Numbered from the stretch's first letter, positions 1 to 10,995 are shown. The stretch: 64,000 nucleotides of DNA from Saccopteryx bilineata (GCF_036850765.1 NC_089493.1:186591140-186655139); one strand, 5' to 3'. Notes: generated by a model from the sequence alone, not told the origin. A program made the numbers and translations.

Positions 1-102
1 GTCCTTGACAGAAAAGGGTTAATTGACGGTAGTGGGGAGTTGTAAAAACCCGGGTGGGACTAGAAGGACAACAGAGGATGCCCGGAAAGTTATTGCAAAG
101 GT

Positions 103-364
103 GGTCTTGTCTGGTGGCGCAGTGGATAGAGCGATGCCCTGGAGTACTGAGGTTGACTCCAGGGTGGCTGATCCTGAGGTCACTGGCTCGAGTCCGGGGC
201 CTCGGGCTAGATCCTGGGGTTGCCGCGGGATCCTGAAGTTGCCAGTTTGAGCCCCAGTCTGGGCACATATGAGAATCAATCAATGGCACAACCAGGTGGA
301 ACAATGAGTTAATACTTCTCTCTCTCTCTCTCATAAATAAATAAATGAATAAATAAATAAATGC
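103..364 (+). repeat. SINE-B/C intermediate, tRNA-derived
   Basis: The head reads TCTGGTGGCGCAGTGGATAG and the copy ends in a CT-rich tract and an ATAAATAAATAAATG tail. Between them the GAGGTCACTGGCTCGAG unit (the tRNA B-box region) recurs about three times in diverged form, which makes it intermediate between SINE-B and SINE-C. Imperfect target-site duplications TATTGCAAAGGT (91-102) and TATTGCGGAGGT (365-376) frame it. The reading frames across it are not genes. Confidence 0.85.
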
Positions 365-376
365 TATTGCGGAGGT

Positions 377-1110
377 AGAAAGGACCTTTTTGACCTACTT
401 CAGATTTCCTCTATAAACTGATCTCACTATCATGTGTATTTTCTTATTGAAATCTTTAAATTAATCTTCCACACCGGAGAAGATGTTGTTAATTTTGAAA
501 GATACCACTTTGAATGGGAACCTGAAGAAACAGTCAGTGTATCAGGTTTTCACACTGCCGTTTAGGTAATATCAGTATTATTTATGAAGTCCTTTTTCAC
601 AACCGTGTTTTTCCTAACTACTGTTGCATGCATTTGGGTCATCCCAGTTGGACTATGCTTATGTGTATCTCAATGTTTTATGAATATTGGCTAACATTAC
701 TGAAACTAAAATATATAAACTCATTTAAATCCTGACATACTGTAGATGGTTTTTCTAAGTTATTTTTAAATTTATTTATCTATTCCTTGTGTTTACATAG
801 ATTCTAGTGTCTCCCCAAAAGCATCCCCCCTCCTCTGTATTCCCCTCAACATCTCCCTTACCCTCCTCCCAACAACTCCCTCCCCCCTTCCCTTCAAGTT
901 TAATTCCATTCCTCAATATGGATGGACCTGGAAACTATTATGTTGATTTTTCTAAGTTTTAAATGACTGGTCTTTGCTGTCTAATTACAGAGGTAAAAAA
1001 ACTTAAGTCATTTATGTGAACATTATTGTGGTATTACTTGCATTTTCATAACTCATTCTTTCTGAAGGAGTGTAAAGATTAGCTTGATAGTTCAAATTTT
1101 ATTGATTGCC
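377..1110. other. AT-rich unique DNA with pyrimidine-rich block
   Basis: No gene is seen. Positions about 760-935 hold a C/T-rich stretch (CTAGTGTCTCCCCAAAAG, then runs of CCCTCC) that resembles the antisense 3' UTR of an old L1, but it is too diverged to be sure. The rest is AT-rich with no recognisable element. Confidence 0.4.
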
Positions 1111-1112
1111 TT

Positions 1113-1324
1113 ATAGGTCAGCAAACTGCAGCTTGTGAGTCACATGTCGCTCTTTGGTTCCTTGAGTGTGGATCTTCCACAAAAAACCACGTGCGGGCGC
1201 TACCTTGATAAGGAATATACCTATCTATATAGTTTAAGTTTAAAACATTTGGCTCTCAAAAGAAATTTCAATCACTGTACTGTTGATATTTGGCTCTGTT
1301 GACTAATAAGTTTGCCAACCACTG
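1113..1324 (+). mobile_element. hAT non-autonomous element (relic)
   Basis: The ends are inverted relatives: GGTCAGCAAACTGC at the left, and AAGTTTGCCAACCACTG at the right, whose complement is CAGTGGTTGGCAAACTT. The interior (CTCTTTGGTTCCTTGAGTGT, then TTTGGCTCTCAAAAGAAATT) matches a hAT MITE family I associate with bat genomes. It has no coding capacity. The outermost bases at the left are eroded and no 8-bp duplication is recognisable, so it is older than the other hAT copies here. Confidence 0.7.
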
Positions 1325-2082
1325 CTATACAATAAAGGCAGTTCATTGTGTGTTTGTGCTTTGATCTGATCTGGAATAAAACAACGTAATTTTAGCTCCA
1401 AAAATATAAACATAAATGCATGAATTACTGAATCTTCAAGGTTGTTTTACATAGGAAAATTACCTTGTACTTTGTATTTTAATGGTACCATGAAGCTTTC
1501 TATATTCATATATCTTTTTAGGTTTATAAATTCAGTAAAGTTAAAAAAAGGCTACACTTTAAATTTGATGCATAATAAAATATTTAAAAATATTAATAAT
1601 ACATTACCGTGAAATGTCTTGATTTTTATGCGTTATGTAACAATTCAATTTTTAAAGTGCTTTAGAATACCCATTTGTGCCATCAAATACATCTTTTTCA
1701 TGCTTAAAAATTACTTGTCTATTCACACCCACGTGATTCCCACTTTGTGAATATATAACCAACCTTTGAAATCCACATCATTGCAATGGCAAAATAGATT
1801 AGCTAACATTTTTGTTTTCATGTTATCTTGTATATATTTGGGAAAGATTATAAAGTACCTTAGTTTCTAGAATGTCTCAAAGTTTAAGTGCGAATAAACA
1901 ATTATCAGTTGTGATGTCAAATGAGTACTACACATTTTGTTTAATTTTACCAATGAGAACTCAAAACATAAAATTTAGATAGTAAAATCTTGCCTAGTCA
2001 GACCAGATTTTTAAAACATAGGATATAATTAAAGTGACATATCAATGCTGAAATGTGACATGCGAAAGGTTAAATGTAAATT
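1325..2082. other. AT-rich unique DNA, no gene
   Basis: The sequence is AT-rich with scattered TATA and TTTAAA words. No long reading frame, recognisable repeat or RNA was seen. Confidence 0.5.
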
Positions 2083-2102
2083 CTATAGTTGTATGTTTTG
2101 TT

Positions 2103-2414
2103 TGTTTATTTTTTTGTGACAGAGACAGAGGGACAGATAGGGACAGACAGACAGGAAAGGAGAGAGATAAGAAGCATCAATTCTTTGTTGCGGTACCTTA
2201 GTTGTTCATTGATTGCTTCCTCATATGCGCCTTGACCTGGGGACTCCAGCAGATGGAGTGAGCCCTTGCTCAAGCCAGTGACCTTGGGCTCAAGCTGGTG
2301 AGCTTTGCTGAAAAGTAGATGAGCCTGCATTCAAGCTGGTGACCTCGGAGTTTCGAACCTGGATATTCCACGTCCCAGTCCAAAGCCTATCCCCTGAGCC
2401 ACCGCCTGGTCAGG
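2103..2414 (-). repeat. SINE-C copy
   Basis: Read on the minus strand, the tRNA-like head is the complement of CCACCGCCTGGTCAGGC at the right end. The body has repeated GCTCAAGC-type units, and the 3' end is the complement of GACAGAGACAGAGGGACAG. The likely target-site duplication CTATAGTTGT lies at about 2083-2092 and again from 2415. The copy is non-coding. Confidence 0.88.
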
Positions 2415-2591
2415 CTATAGTTGTTTTATGTTTGATATTGTATGCCTAGGTACCTCAGGCTGCTGTGATGGAGAAGTAAAGATTTAGGTATCTATTTCTT
2501 AGGAGAGGATGAATTATTTGAAGACATTGCAGAGAAACAGGGGTGATTGATTGAGAAAATAAAATGCATGTAATATTTTGTTTAACCTTTT

Positions 2592-2948
2592 TTTTTTTTT
2601 TTTTTTCATTTTTCTGAAGCTGGAAACAGGGAGAGACAGTCAGACAGACTCCCGCATGCGCCCCACCGGGATCCACCCGGCACGCCCACCAGGGGGCAAT
2701 GCTCTGCCCATCCTGAGCGTCGCCATGTTGCGACCAGAGCCACTCTAGCGCCTGAGGCAGAGGCCACAAAGCCATCCCCAGCGCCTGGGCCATCTTTGCT
2801 CCAATGGAGCCTTGGCTGCAGGAGGGGAAGAGAGAGCCAGAGAGGAAAGCATGGCAGAGAGGTGGAGAAGCAAATGAACACTTCTCCTGTGTGCCCTGGC
2901 CGGGAATCGAACCCGGGTCCTCTGCACGCTAGGTCGACGCTCTTAACC
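2592..2948 (-). repeat. SINE-A copy, 5'-truncated
   Basis: The poly(T) at the left is the tail of a minus-strand SINE-A. The body reads TCTGAAGCTGGAAACAGGGA through to CGGGAATCGAACCCGGGTCC, the complement of the tRNA B-box. It stops at GTCGACGCTC, so about 30 bp of the head are missing. TTAACCTTTTTT repeats on both sides (from 2582 and from 2943) as the target-site duplication. It has one GGGCAGAGC box (the one-box subfamily) and a CCACCAGGGGGC motif near 2686-2699. Confidence 0.9.
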
Positions 2949-2959
2949 TTTTTTATAAG

Positions 2960-4440
2960 TCCATATCTGAAGGAATATTAGTTTAATCTTTTTGTTTTTA
3001 TGACTTTCTGAAAGTCATATATAAACATATATAGAAAATCTAAAATGCATGTATATAGCACATATATAAAAGGCATATGTATATAAGAAATATATATATA
3101 CAAAAGGCACATCTGTATAATATATATGGCATATCCATATCACATTTGCACTTTAGAATGTCTCTTTGGACTCCAGAAAAATGTATATATGATTATTAAT
3201 GCCATAGGTTATGAATAGTTTATTAATTTTTAATGTCCAGGTTAACACTCATTTCCATTTCAGAAATACTGTGATTATTTTGACCTTTGCAAATTTATAG
3301 TCAAGTGGCATTACAGAGCATTTTCTTTTCTGTTTTAAATCATTTCCTTTTTAAAAACCATTGTTGTCAATACTGAACCTTTTTACCTACTCTCAGATAG
3401 ATTTAAGATTTTATTCAGCTACGTGTTCGAGATCTCTCAGACAAAGCCGTCTCACAATAAAAGAGAAGTAACCCCTCTCATGGAACACTTTTCCTATCAT
3501 AAAACATCTCTTATTGTAATTACGTTTCCCATCAGTTGTAGCATATTAAAGGCAAATGCCAAATTTAGGAAAATTTTCAAACACACTCCGTCTTTGAAAT
3601 ATGATTTACACTCTTCCTGCTTCCCATTGGCTAGTCTGGGCAGGAGTGCTTCTCCCTATAACAATTCAATCAGCCATTTAATACACGCTCCTGAGAATGG
3701 GGTCTGTCCTAGACAACTCCAGTAGAGAGAGCAATTTTTGAAAGAGCTACTCACAGCTGGCAACTCAAGTTTCCAAGGCAGATTATGTTTGTCTATATGT
3801 GTACACACACACGCGCGCGCACACACACTCTTGGACATCATTCATTACTGAAATCTTCTAATAGAAGTAGATTGATTTTCTTGGATAATCACATTCTGCT
3901 GCGAAGTAATGAGAACAACTTGAAAACATAAATATATCGTGCAGCATGGGGAATTGAGATACCTGTGTACTAACTAGTTTTGCTGCAGCCAAGTTGCTGA
4001 AAATTAGGAGTGTTTCTGTTTAACCATGTCATCTGTCCCCCTTGTCTTTCTAGGAAGATAGTTTAGAATTGCAACATTGTTTAGAAGTGGTACGGAAGGT
4101 ATAATCAATAATTTTTAATTGTGGTGAGGTGATTGAGGTTCTGCAAGGAGATCACAGTGTCTGAGTAAAATGCAGGTGCGGGATCAAACTGAAAGTGTTA
4201 GTATACTAGCAACAACCCTCACAGGCTACGTGGTTTTAGTTAATTCAGCTAACCTCCTTCAGCTGAATAGTAATAAGCAGTCAGAAGTATACTTTGCACA
4301 GGATAGAATGTGCATAGCGTGTTGAGCATAGTGTTGGCTCACAGTTTGTATCACCTATGTGTCATTTTCTTACTCCCCTATTTCTCTCTCAAAATAATGT
4401 CACAAAATGGAGGTGATTGGCATGTCATAAGTTCCTGGCA
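2960..4440. other. AT-rich unique DNA with TA-rich and CA-rich tracts
   Basis: Positions 3010-3130 are an irregular TATA-rich tract. Positions 3802-3829 are an alternating CA/CG/CA run. A 100-codon open frame on the plus strand at 3423-3725 and a 61-codon frame on the minus strand at 3656-3841 show no recognisable domain, and their composition is ordinary for non-coding DNA. No gene is supported. Confidence 0.45.
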
Positions 4441-4460
4441 TTAAAAGTATATTGCCTTGA

Positions 4461-4809
4461 GGCCCTTGTCGGTTGGCTCAGCGGTAGAGTGTTGGCCCAG
4501 CATATGGAAGTCCTGGGTTCGATTCTCGGCCAGGGCACAGAAGAGAGGCGCCCATCAGCCTCTACACCCTTCTTCCCCTCCTTTCTCTCTCTCTCTCCCC
4601 CTCCTGCAGCCAAGGCTCCATTGGAGCAAAGTTGGCCCGGGCGCTGAGGATGGCTCCATGGCCTCTACCTCAGGAGCCAGAATAGCTCTGGCTGCAATAG
4701 AGCAATGCCCTAGATGGGCAGAGCATCGCTCCCTAGTGGGCATGCTGGGTGGATCCCAGTCGGGTACATGCGGTAGTCTGTCTCTCTGTCTCCCTGCTTC
4801 TCACTTCAG

Positions 4810-4860
<51 letters not shown>
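4461..4860 (+). repeat. SINE-A copy with poly(A)/(TA) tail
   Basis: The tRNA-like head GGCCCTTGTCGGTTGGCTCA carries a clear A box and B box (GGGTTCGATTCTCGGCC). It is followed by the CT-rich stretch, the body and an A run of about 30 bases, then (TA)n. The target-site duplication TGCCTTGA flanks it at 4453-4460 and 4861-4868. It belongs to the one-box subfamily (GATGGGCAGAGCATCG once). Frames across it, including the 138-codon one, are fortuitous. Confidence 0.93.
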
Positions 4861-4861
<1 letters not shown>

Positions 4862-5232
4862 GCCTTGAAATAAGTAGCACTTTTTCACACTTCAAAGTAT
4901 AAAACTAAATCTAAGGAAGTTAGTTTTACCTTATAAAAGAACATTCTGAAATTTAACTAGTTTAGTTGCTGTATTAATTGTCAAAGTTTAAAGTATCAAA
5001 TTTCTCCAAACTCCTACAAAATTTTACTGGTATAGAACATATCATCAGCAACTTTATATGAGTCTTCTTTCTTTTAAAATGATAATTGAGTTAACAGTCA
5101 TAATTTGATTGAATTCGAAGAAATAATATTTGGTTTATTTGGTACTTTTTTTTAAAAAATGGCAATCCTAACTTCTCCCACGTATATGTTAGAATGCCAC
5201 CATAGTCAAAATACAAACAAAAGTTGATGTTT

Positions 5233-5243
5233 GAAAAGCTGCG
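5233..5243. repeat. Target-site duplication of L1 insertion
   Basis: GAAAAGCTGCG occurs here and again exactly at 5724-5734. The two copies frame the L1 3'-end insertion, as expected for target-primed reverse transcription. Confidence 0.88.
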
Positions 5244-5723
5244 CATTGTTCACAGTGGCCAGGATATGGAAACAACCAAAAAGCCCGTCAATAGATGACT
5301 TGATAAAGAAGATGTGGCACATATACACTATGGAATACTACTCAGCCATAAGAAATGATGACATCGGATCATTTACAGCAAAATGGTGGGATCTTGACAA
5401 CATTATATGAAGTGAAATAAGTAAATCAGAAAAAAACAGGAACTGCATTATTCCATACGTAGGTGGGACATAAAAGTGAGACTAAGAGACATTGATAAGA
5501 GTGTGGTGGTTACGGGGGGAGGGGGGAGAGGGAGAAGGAAAGGGGGAGGGGGAGGGGCACAAAGAAAACTAGATAGAAGGTGACAGAGGACAATCTGACT
5601 TTGGGTGATGGGTATGCAACATAATTGAACAACAAGATAACCTGGACATGTTATCTTTGAATATATGTATTCTGACTTATTGATGTCGCCCCATTAAAAA
5701 AATAAATTAAAAAAAAAGAAAAA
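5244..5723 (+). mobile_element. LINE-1 3' end, 5'-truncated insertion
   Basis: The sequence starts in the tail of L1 ORF2 (CCAGGATATGGAAACAACCA, then GGAATACTACTCAGCCATAA, both highly typical of mammalian L1). It continues through a G-rich 3' UTR (5512-5557) and ends in an A-rich tail. Perfect 11-bp duplications (5233-5243, 5724-5734) and good match to the L1 end suggest a fairly young insertion. Only about 480 bp of an L1 that is normally 6 kb are present, so it makes no protein. Confidence 0.93.
5512..5557 (+). other. G-rich tract in L1 3' UTR (potential G-quadruplex)
   Basis: Runs of G (six, six, then several of three to five) alternate with short A/GA spacers. G-rich, quadruplex-capable tracts are a known hallmark of mammalian L1 3' UTRs. 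Confidence 0.75.
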
Positions 5724-5734
5724 GAAAAGCTGCG

Positions 5735-7085
5735 TAATCTTTCTCCTTAAAGTTACCTCTATAGCTCCCTCTCTTCAATGAAGGGAGAGATTGCGCAAAA
5801 CCTCCCTTTTGCTCAAGGCTATATATTATACTTTGGCAGTGGTAGGTCCTTTGAAATTCTTGGACAATATTTTACAAGTTTTTTAAACAAATACCTTCTT
5901 TTATAGTCTTTAAAAAGAGGTTTCATATTGTTTGAGCTTCTACTGTGTTCTAGTTGTATCAATACAAACATTTAAAAAACAAACCAGTTACAGTATTTTA
6001 CATTGTGGTGTGATCCACATTGTATCATACTACATTGTATCAATACAAACATTTAAAAAACAAACCAGTTATAGTATTTTACATTGTGGTATGATCCACA
6101 TTGCCCTTTTAGTTGAAACATTTTTATTTCCCTTCAAAAATCATGCATCTATAAATCTGTCATTTCTGACCATTAATACATGAAGAAGATTCTCTGAAAA
6201 CATATTTGGAGAGAAAACTGTGACAATTCAGAAAATTTTTACTCAATCTCTGAATCTAACTGTTTTTATTGAATGGTATGATATTTGCATGCAGACTTGT
6301 TTTATTTTGATTTTGAGGAGCTCTGATTCATCTCATTTTCAGAAAATAATCTCTTCTTTCATGTGTGCAAAAATACCACATTTGATGTAATTATTTTAAT
6401 GTACAAAAGACTCATACACATAATGTAATTTTAAATTTATATTTTATATTTATTCTTTAAAGTAATTTGGCATTGGAATTATAAGCCTTAGCTGGAAAAT
6501 ACTGAATATTATTTTCTTTCTATTGCATGTTTTTATTCATATTAAACATTAAGATAAGTCTTTGTGTATTTTAATTTCCCATAATATTTTGCAACTATTA
6601 AGCATATAACAGAAATTAAGCTGGTTTGTAACTACACTTTAAAAGATTATTTTATTTGTGATAGAATGATCAGTCAGGGCCACTTTAATAATGTTTCAAG
6701 TTTAATGTAATATCTATTAAGCTATGACTAGATAATTTGTAACCCCTATAGTATCAGGAAAATATCTTTCAGAAGTTTTACCATTAAAATGTATTCATTG
6801 GCCACAAATTAATCTTTCATTAGTGATAAGATTCAAGTTTGAAAAGGGAATGCAGAAATCTTCAAAAACATCCAGGTGGCAAAATGTGATTGAAAGTCAC
6901 ATCAATACACTCTGCAATTGGTAATCTTTATGATGAAAAACGTAGCTAAAATGAGAAAGAAATCATCTCAAAGATAACGTATTTCCACCTGATAATTCCT
7001 TTTATGAACAATGGTCAGTTAGACCAATTGGGTAGAAAATAGTGATTTCCTACTTCTGTTGCTCATCAGATTGGTCATGATTTAA

Positions 7086-7087
<2 letters not shown>
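5735..7087. other. AT-rich unique DNA containing an 81-bp duplication
   Basis: Apart from the tandem duplication listed separately at 5954-6103, no repeat family or gene is recognisable. The DNA is AT-rich and short frames dominate. Confidence 0.45.
5954..6103. repeat. 81-bp tandem duplication (about 1.85 copies)
   Basis: TTGTATCAATACAAACATTT begins at 5954 and again at 6035, so the period is 81 bp. The second copy continues for about 69 bp to CCACATTG with only about two substitutions (TTACAG/TTATAG and GGTGTG/GGTATG). Because 81 is a multiple of three, the frame at 5932-6183 shows a 27-residue repeat, but no coding function is supported. Confidence 0.9.

Positions 7088-7128
<41 letters not shown>
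7088..7128. repeat. (CA)n microsatellite
   Basis: About 20 uninterrupted AC units, followed directly by the 37-bp duplication. Confidence 0.97.
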
Positions 7129-7129
<1 letters not shown>

Positions 7130-7202
7130 TTATGCTTCTCCTAATGGGAGAGCGCCAGGAACATATTTATGCTTCTCCTAATGGGAAAGCGCCAGGAACA
7201 TT
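7129..7202. repeat. 37-bp tandem duplication
   Basis: TTTATGCTTCTCCTAATGGG starts at 7129 and again at 7166. The two 37-bp units differ at about two positions (GGGAGAGC/GGGAAAGC and the last base). Confidence 0.93.
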
Positions 7203-7736
7203 TATTTTCTTTTAAAAAGTAGAAGGTTTTAATGTCCCACAGGGCCTGAAGGTAACGGATGGTTATTTAGGTGAAGGCTGGGTGTGCCCGGGTAGTGGGC
7301 AGCCTCGTGGAGGTGTTTTGCGAAGCATGTCCTCTGTATTAGATATGAAAAAAGTGATGTGGCAACAATTTGATTTAAACTTTTTCCTTTTACATTGACT
7401 CTCCTGCGTGCAGACACTCAGTTCAGTGCATGGTGGTCATGTGGCCCTGAACGACTGCTCTATTTCTTTCTCTCCACCGCTTCTGTGCCATACGGCCCTC
7501 CCATCCCACCAGGCTCACTGCTCCTCCAGTGCGCAAACTCAGTCTGGTTTCAAGACTTTGCCATGGCCTCTCCCTTGCTGGTTGTGTTCTTTCCCCAAAC
7601 CCACCTTTGTCTTGTTAGTGCTCTGATCAAACATTACCGCACAGAGAGGTTGCCTGACCACAACCTCTGTTACATGAAGGGTGCTTGGTGGGTTGTCTGA
7701 CCCACCATCTGTAGTTGTCCTAGGCCCAGGTCTGGA
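7203..7736. other. Unique DNA, no supported gene
   Basis: The GC content is higher at 7395-7700, where a 101-codon frame runs on the plus strand. Its product has no recognisable domain, and I see no splice or promoter context that would support it. Confidence 0.4.
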
Positions 7737-7975
7737 TTCTTTCTTTCTTTTTTTTTCATTTTCCAAGTGAGGGGAGGGGAGACAGACTCCCATATCCCAC
7801 ATGAGTCCAGACTGGATCCACCTGGAAACCATTGTCTGGGGTTGATGCTCTGCCCATCTAGGGCCATGTTCACAACTAAGCTATTTTTAGCACCTGAGAT
7901 AGAGGCTCCATGAAGCCATCATTAGTGCCCAGAGCCAATGAACTCAAATTAATTGAGCCATGGCTGCAGGAGAGG

Positions 7976-8019
<44 letters not shown>

Positions 8020-8145
8020 GAGAGAGGGAAAGGGGAAGGGTAGAGAGCAGATAGTTGTTTCTCCTGTGTGCCCTGACCAGGAATCGAACCTGGGACATCC
8101 ACACACTGGGCTGATTCTCTAGCACTGAGATAACCAGCCAGGGCC
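7737..8145 (-). repeat. Old SINE-A-like copy with (GA)n
   Basis: The minus-strand tRNA-like head is the complement of GGAATCGAACCTGGGACATC through AACCAGCCAGGGCCC. The body differs from young SINE-A: it has AAGCTATTTTTAGCACCTGA and a long GA run (7978-8018, CT on the SINE strand). It shares this variant body with the copies at 33978 and 55236, so it is an older subfamily. Confidence 0.82.
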
Positions 8146-8449
8146 CTCAAAGCCTTTCAAAATCTTGCCTAAAGACCTTACTGAGGTAATTATTCCTTAT
8201 TTTTGTGCATCATAGTGTCTATTCATTTCCTTTTTAGTACAAATTATGCTTTCTACTCTTTCACTTATACATTTGTGTACTTGTTTATATATTTTATGTA
8301 TTCATTTGTTTGAAGTTAATATTATTTTTTTTCTCCTGGTTCATAAGTTTCACATGGGTGGGACTTGGTCTCTTTTGTTCTTGCTGTGTCCTCAATTTGT
8401 AAGGACTTGACATTTTTCCAGAGAAAGCAGATCAGCAAATAAGTAATTA

Positions 8450-8466
8450 GAATTAGATAGAAGTGG
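8450..8466. repeat. Target-site duplication of SINE-B
   Basis: GAATTAGATAGAAGTGG is repeated exactly at 8706-8722, a 17-bp perfect duplication that marks a young insertion. Confidence 0.93.
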
Positions 8467-8705
8467 GCCTGACCTGTGGTGGCGCAGTGGATAAAGCGTC
8501 GACCTGGAAATGCTGAGGTCGCTGGTTCAAAACCCTGGGCTTGCCTGGTCAAGGCACATATGGGAGTTGATGCTTCCAGCTCCTCCCCCCCTTCTCTCTC
8601 TCTGTCTCTCTCTCTGTCTCTCTCTCTCTGTCTGTCTCTCCCTCTCCTCTCTAAAATGAATAAATAAAAATAAATAAATAAAAAATTAAAAAAAAAAAAA
8701 AAAAA
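8467..8705 (+). repeat. SINE-B copy, young
   Basis: The full head reads GCCTGACCTGTGGTGGCGCA with the B box GGTTCAAAACC, then GGCTTGCCTGGTCAAGGCAC, a CT-rich stretch with TCTGTC repeats and an AATAAA/poly(A) tail. A perfect 17-bp duplication flanks it (8450-8466, 8706-8722). Confidence 0.96.
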
Positions 8706-8743
8706 GAATTAGATAGAAGTGGCATGTAAGAAATGGATCTTGG

Positions 8744-8935
8744 AAAAGCATCGACCTGGAACGCTGAGGTCGCCGGTTTGAAAGCCTGGGCTTGCCTGGT
8801 CAAGGCCCATATGGGAGTTGACGCTTCCTGCTGCTCCCCTCTTTCTCCTCTCTTCCTGCCTCTCTTTCTAAATATGAATAAATAAAAATTTTAAAATAAT
8901 TATAAGGAATAAATAAAATAAAATAACCTCAAATT
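8744..8935 (+). repeat. SINE-B copy, 5'-truncated
   Basis: It starts inside the tRNA head (AAAGCATCGACCTGGAACGC), so about 30 bp of the 5' end are missing. It ends with an AATAAA-rich tail. The target-site duplication is AAGAAATGGATCTTGG (8728-8743) versus AAGAAATGGACCTTGG (8936-8951), 15 of 16 identical. It lies just downstream of the previous SINE-B. Confidence 0.92.
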
Positions 8936-8951
8936 AAGAAATGGACCTTGG

Positions 8952-9840
8952 TAGAATGGGTAATACAGAGGTGAGAGTAAGTAACTCTGGGGTATCAGGG
9001 ATTGAGTTCAAGGAGGAGGTAATGTCTGAGAGGACACTTAAAATGCCTTCACAGTGAGCTCAGCGACTAGGTGGATGGTGACAGTTGAAGACCTCAAGTT
9101 TAATTATCTAGAAGGAAACATTTTTCTCTTCTTCACTGGAGATAGGCAGGGGTCCAAAATGCTTGTGAATCTTTGGAATTGACAGTCGAGGAAATGAAAG
9201 AAGATTATCAGTTATATATTCTTGGTGAAATAAAGAAACTCTTCCTAAGTAGTGAGACAGCAGTACTAACTGTCGTGTCCTCCAGTTACAATGTCCTCCA
9301 GTTACAAGGCCAATGTAGATCTCACTGATCATCCATTTATTTTTCTCAGTTCGCCTTGCAACATTGTGTGCTATTTTTGTCCCAGTGTTCTACATTGAGG
9401 GAATAAGCACCAGTCCACAAATACCGCTAATTCTGTGCCTTATAACAATGAAATAGGGTTATTTGGTGAATATTTATAAGCAAAGAACATACATGCTTCC
9501 CCAGACTGTCATTATCCTGTTAGAGCGGTGTTCAAGTATTTATAGAAAGAGAGGGGCATGGGCCATCTGTGACTGTGTCCCAGGGGAAGATCTCTGCTGT
9601 AACTGGCCTTGTTCTGAAAAAAAGGAGCCTTCAAAATAACTCAGACTGATAGAACCAGCTTTTTAATAAGTTAAAAAAGTGGAAGAGAAATAAGCATCAA
9701 GAACAATGGGATTTGTCCCTTTTCAGCTATATGTCCCTTTCTAACTATTTTTTCTGTGTATGTTTGAATGTGGATGTCCATCCCTGTATGTATCTACTTG
9801 GGTGTTTGGACATTGATTGTAATTCTCAGAAAAGCAAATC
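8952..9840. other. Unique DNA, no gene
   Basis: No repeat family, RNA or convincing coding frame was recognised. Confidence 0.45.
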
Positions 9841-10210
9841 TTTTCTTTTTCTTTTTTCTTTTTTGTTTTTAGAGAGAGAGGGACAGAAAGGGACAGAAAG
9901 ACAGAAAGGGAGAGAGATGAGAAACATCAATTCTTCCTTGCAGCACCTTAGTTGTTTATTGGCTGCTTTCTCGTATGTGCCTTGACTGGGGGGGAGGGGT
10001 CAGCAGAACGAGTGACCCCTTGCTCAAGCCAGCGACCTTGGGCTCAAGCCAGTGACCACGGGGTCATGTCTATGATCCCATGCTCAAGCCAGCGACCCCA
10101 TGCTGAAGCTGGATGAATCCGCACTCAAGCTGGTGACCTCGGGGTTTCAAACCTGGGTCCTCAGCATCCCAGGCCCATGCTCTATCCACTGTGCCACCAC
10201 CTGGTCAGGT
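9841..10210 (-). repeat. SINE-C copy
   Basis: The minus-strand head is the complement of GTGCCACCACCTGGTCAGG. The body has at least five diverged GCTCAAGCCAGCGACC-type units, and the tail end reads AGAGGGACAGAAAGGGACAG on the plus strand. The left boundary is unclear because of the pyrimidine run. Confidence 0.88.
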
Positions 10211-10849
10211 TCAAAAGAGTGAATCTAAATAAAGAATGGGCATTTCATAAAAGTTTAACTGCAATATAAATTTATACATAAAAAGAATACTAGTAATATC
10301 TGTATTTAGCAGTTTTGAAAAGTTACACACTGGGTTGGAAAGCTTTTTTATGTATGGTAATAAGTGTCTCAAAGGTAGCTTTCTGTTTATTAAGTTAGTT
10401 AAATCATTGATGTGCAATGTAATAAAATATGCAGATTCACATGTTTTTAATTTGCTCTTAATTTTATAATTCTGAGCAAAAAGGTTACTCATACCCGAAG
10501 GACACTATAAGATTATCAAAGTACATATTATTATTGCTTGGCTCCTAGATATAATAGTGGACATGTTTCATTTGTGTCTGTGTCATCAGATATTATTTAT
10601 CTTTAAAGGACACCGTTTTTTTTAGTATAGTTGTGGTACAAAACTAGACAAATAAGTCAATGAAATGAATATATGGTTCAGAATCTGCAAAAAGAATCTT
10701 ATAAAATTTTGTATATAATGAAATTGGCATTTCAAATCAGTGGACAGATTTACACTATTCTGTGTCATTTTGTTGGTAAAAAAAAATGGAAAGTTTACCA
10801 CTTTATGCCACACTCATATCTTAGGTGGCTAAAGATCATTTTGATTTAT
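10211..10849. other. AT-rich unique DNA, no gene
   Basis: Nothing recognisable; the frames of 60-93 codons are lysine/leucine-rich chance frames in AT-rich DNA. Confidence 0.45.
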
Positions 10850-10995
10850 AGGTGATGCTTATTGAGCCCTTATTAAGTGAATTATTCTACTAATGTAATC
10901 TCAACAACTCTTTTATATAGATCATTATTATCATTATTTTGGTGATAAAAAAACCAACAGGGAAGGATTAACAGCTTGTCAAGGTTCGAATTGTG
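10850..10995 (+). repeat. MIR-like ancient SINE (diverged)
   Basis: The order of words fits MIR: TGCTTATTGAGCCCTTATTA, AATCTCAACAACTC, a TATTATCATTATTTT stretch in place of the usual ATTTTACAGATGAGG, then TTGTCAAGGTTCG. It is strongly diverged. Confidence 0.5.

Noticed and set aside
4461..4535. tRNA gene-like sequences with A and B boxes (also at 8467, 11607, 25762, 39397 and 52813)
   Set aside because: They are heads of SINEs followed by SINE bodies and tails and flanked by target-site duplications; no stand-alone tRNA gene with a terminator was seen.
4457..4873. 138-codon plus-strand frame and similar long frames at 11605-11991, 25670-26209, 35009-35455 and 52683-53198
   Set aside because: All lie within SINE-A copies; the same peptide phrases recur at each copy on both strands, so they are repeat passages and not genes.
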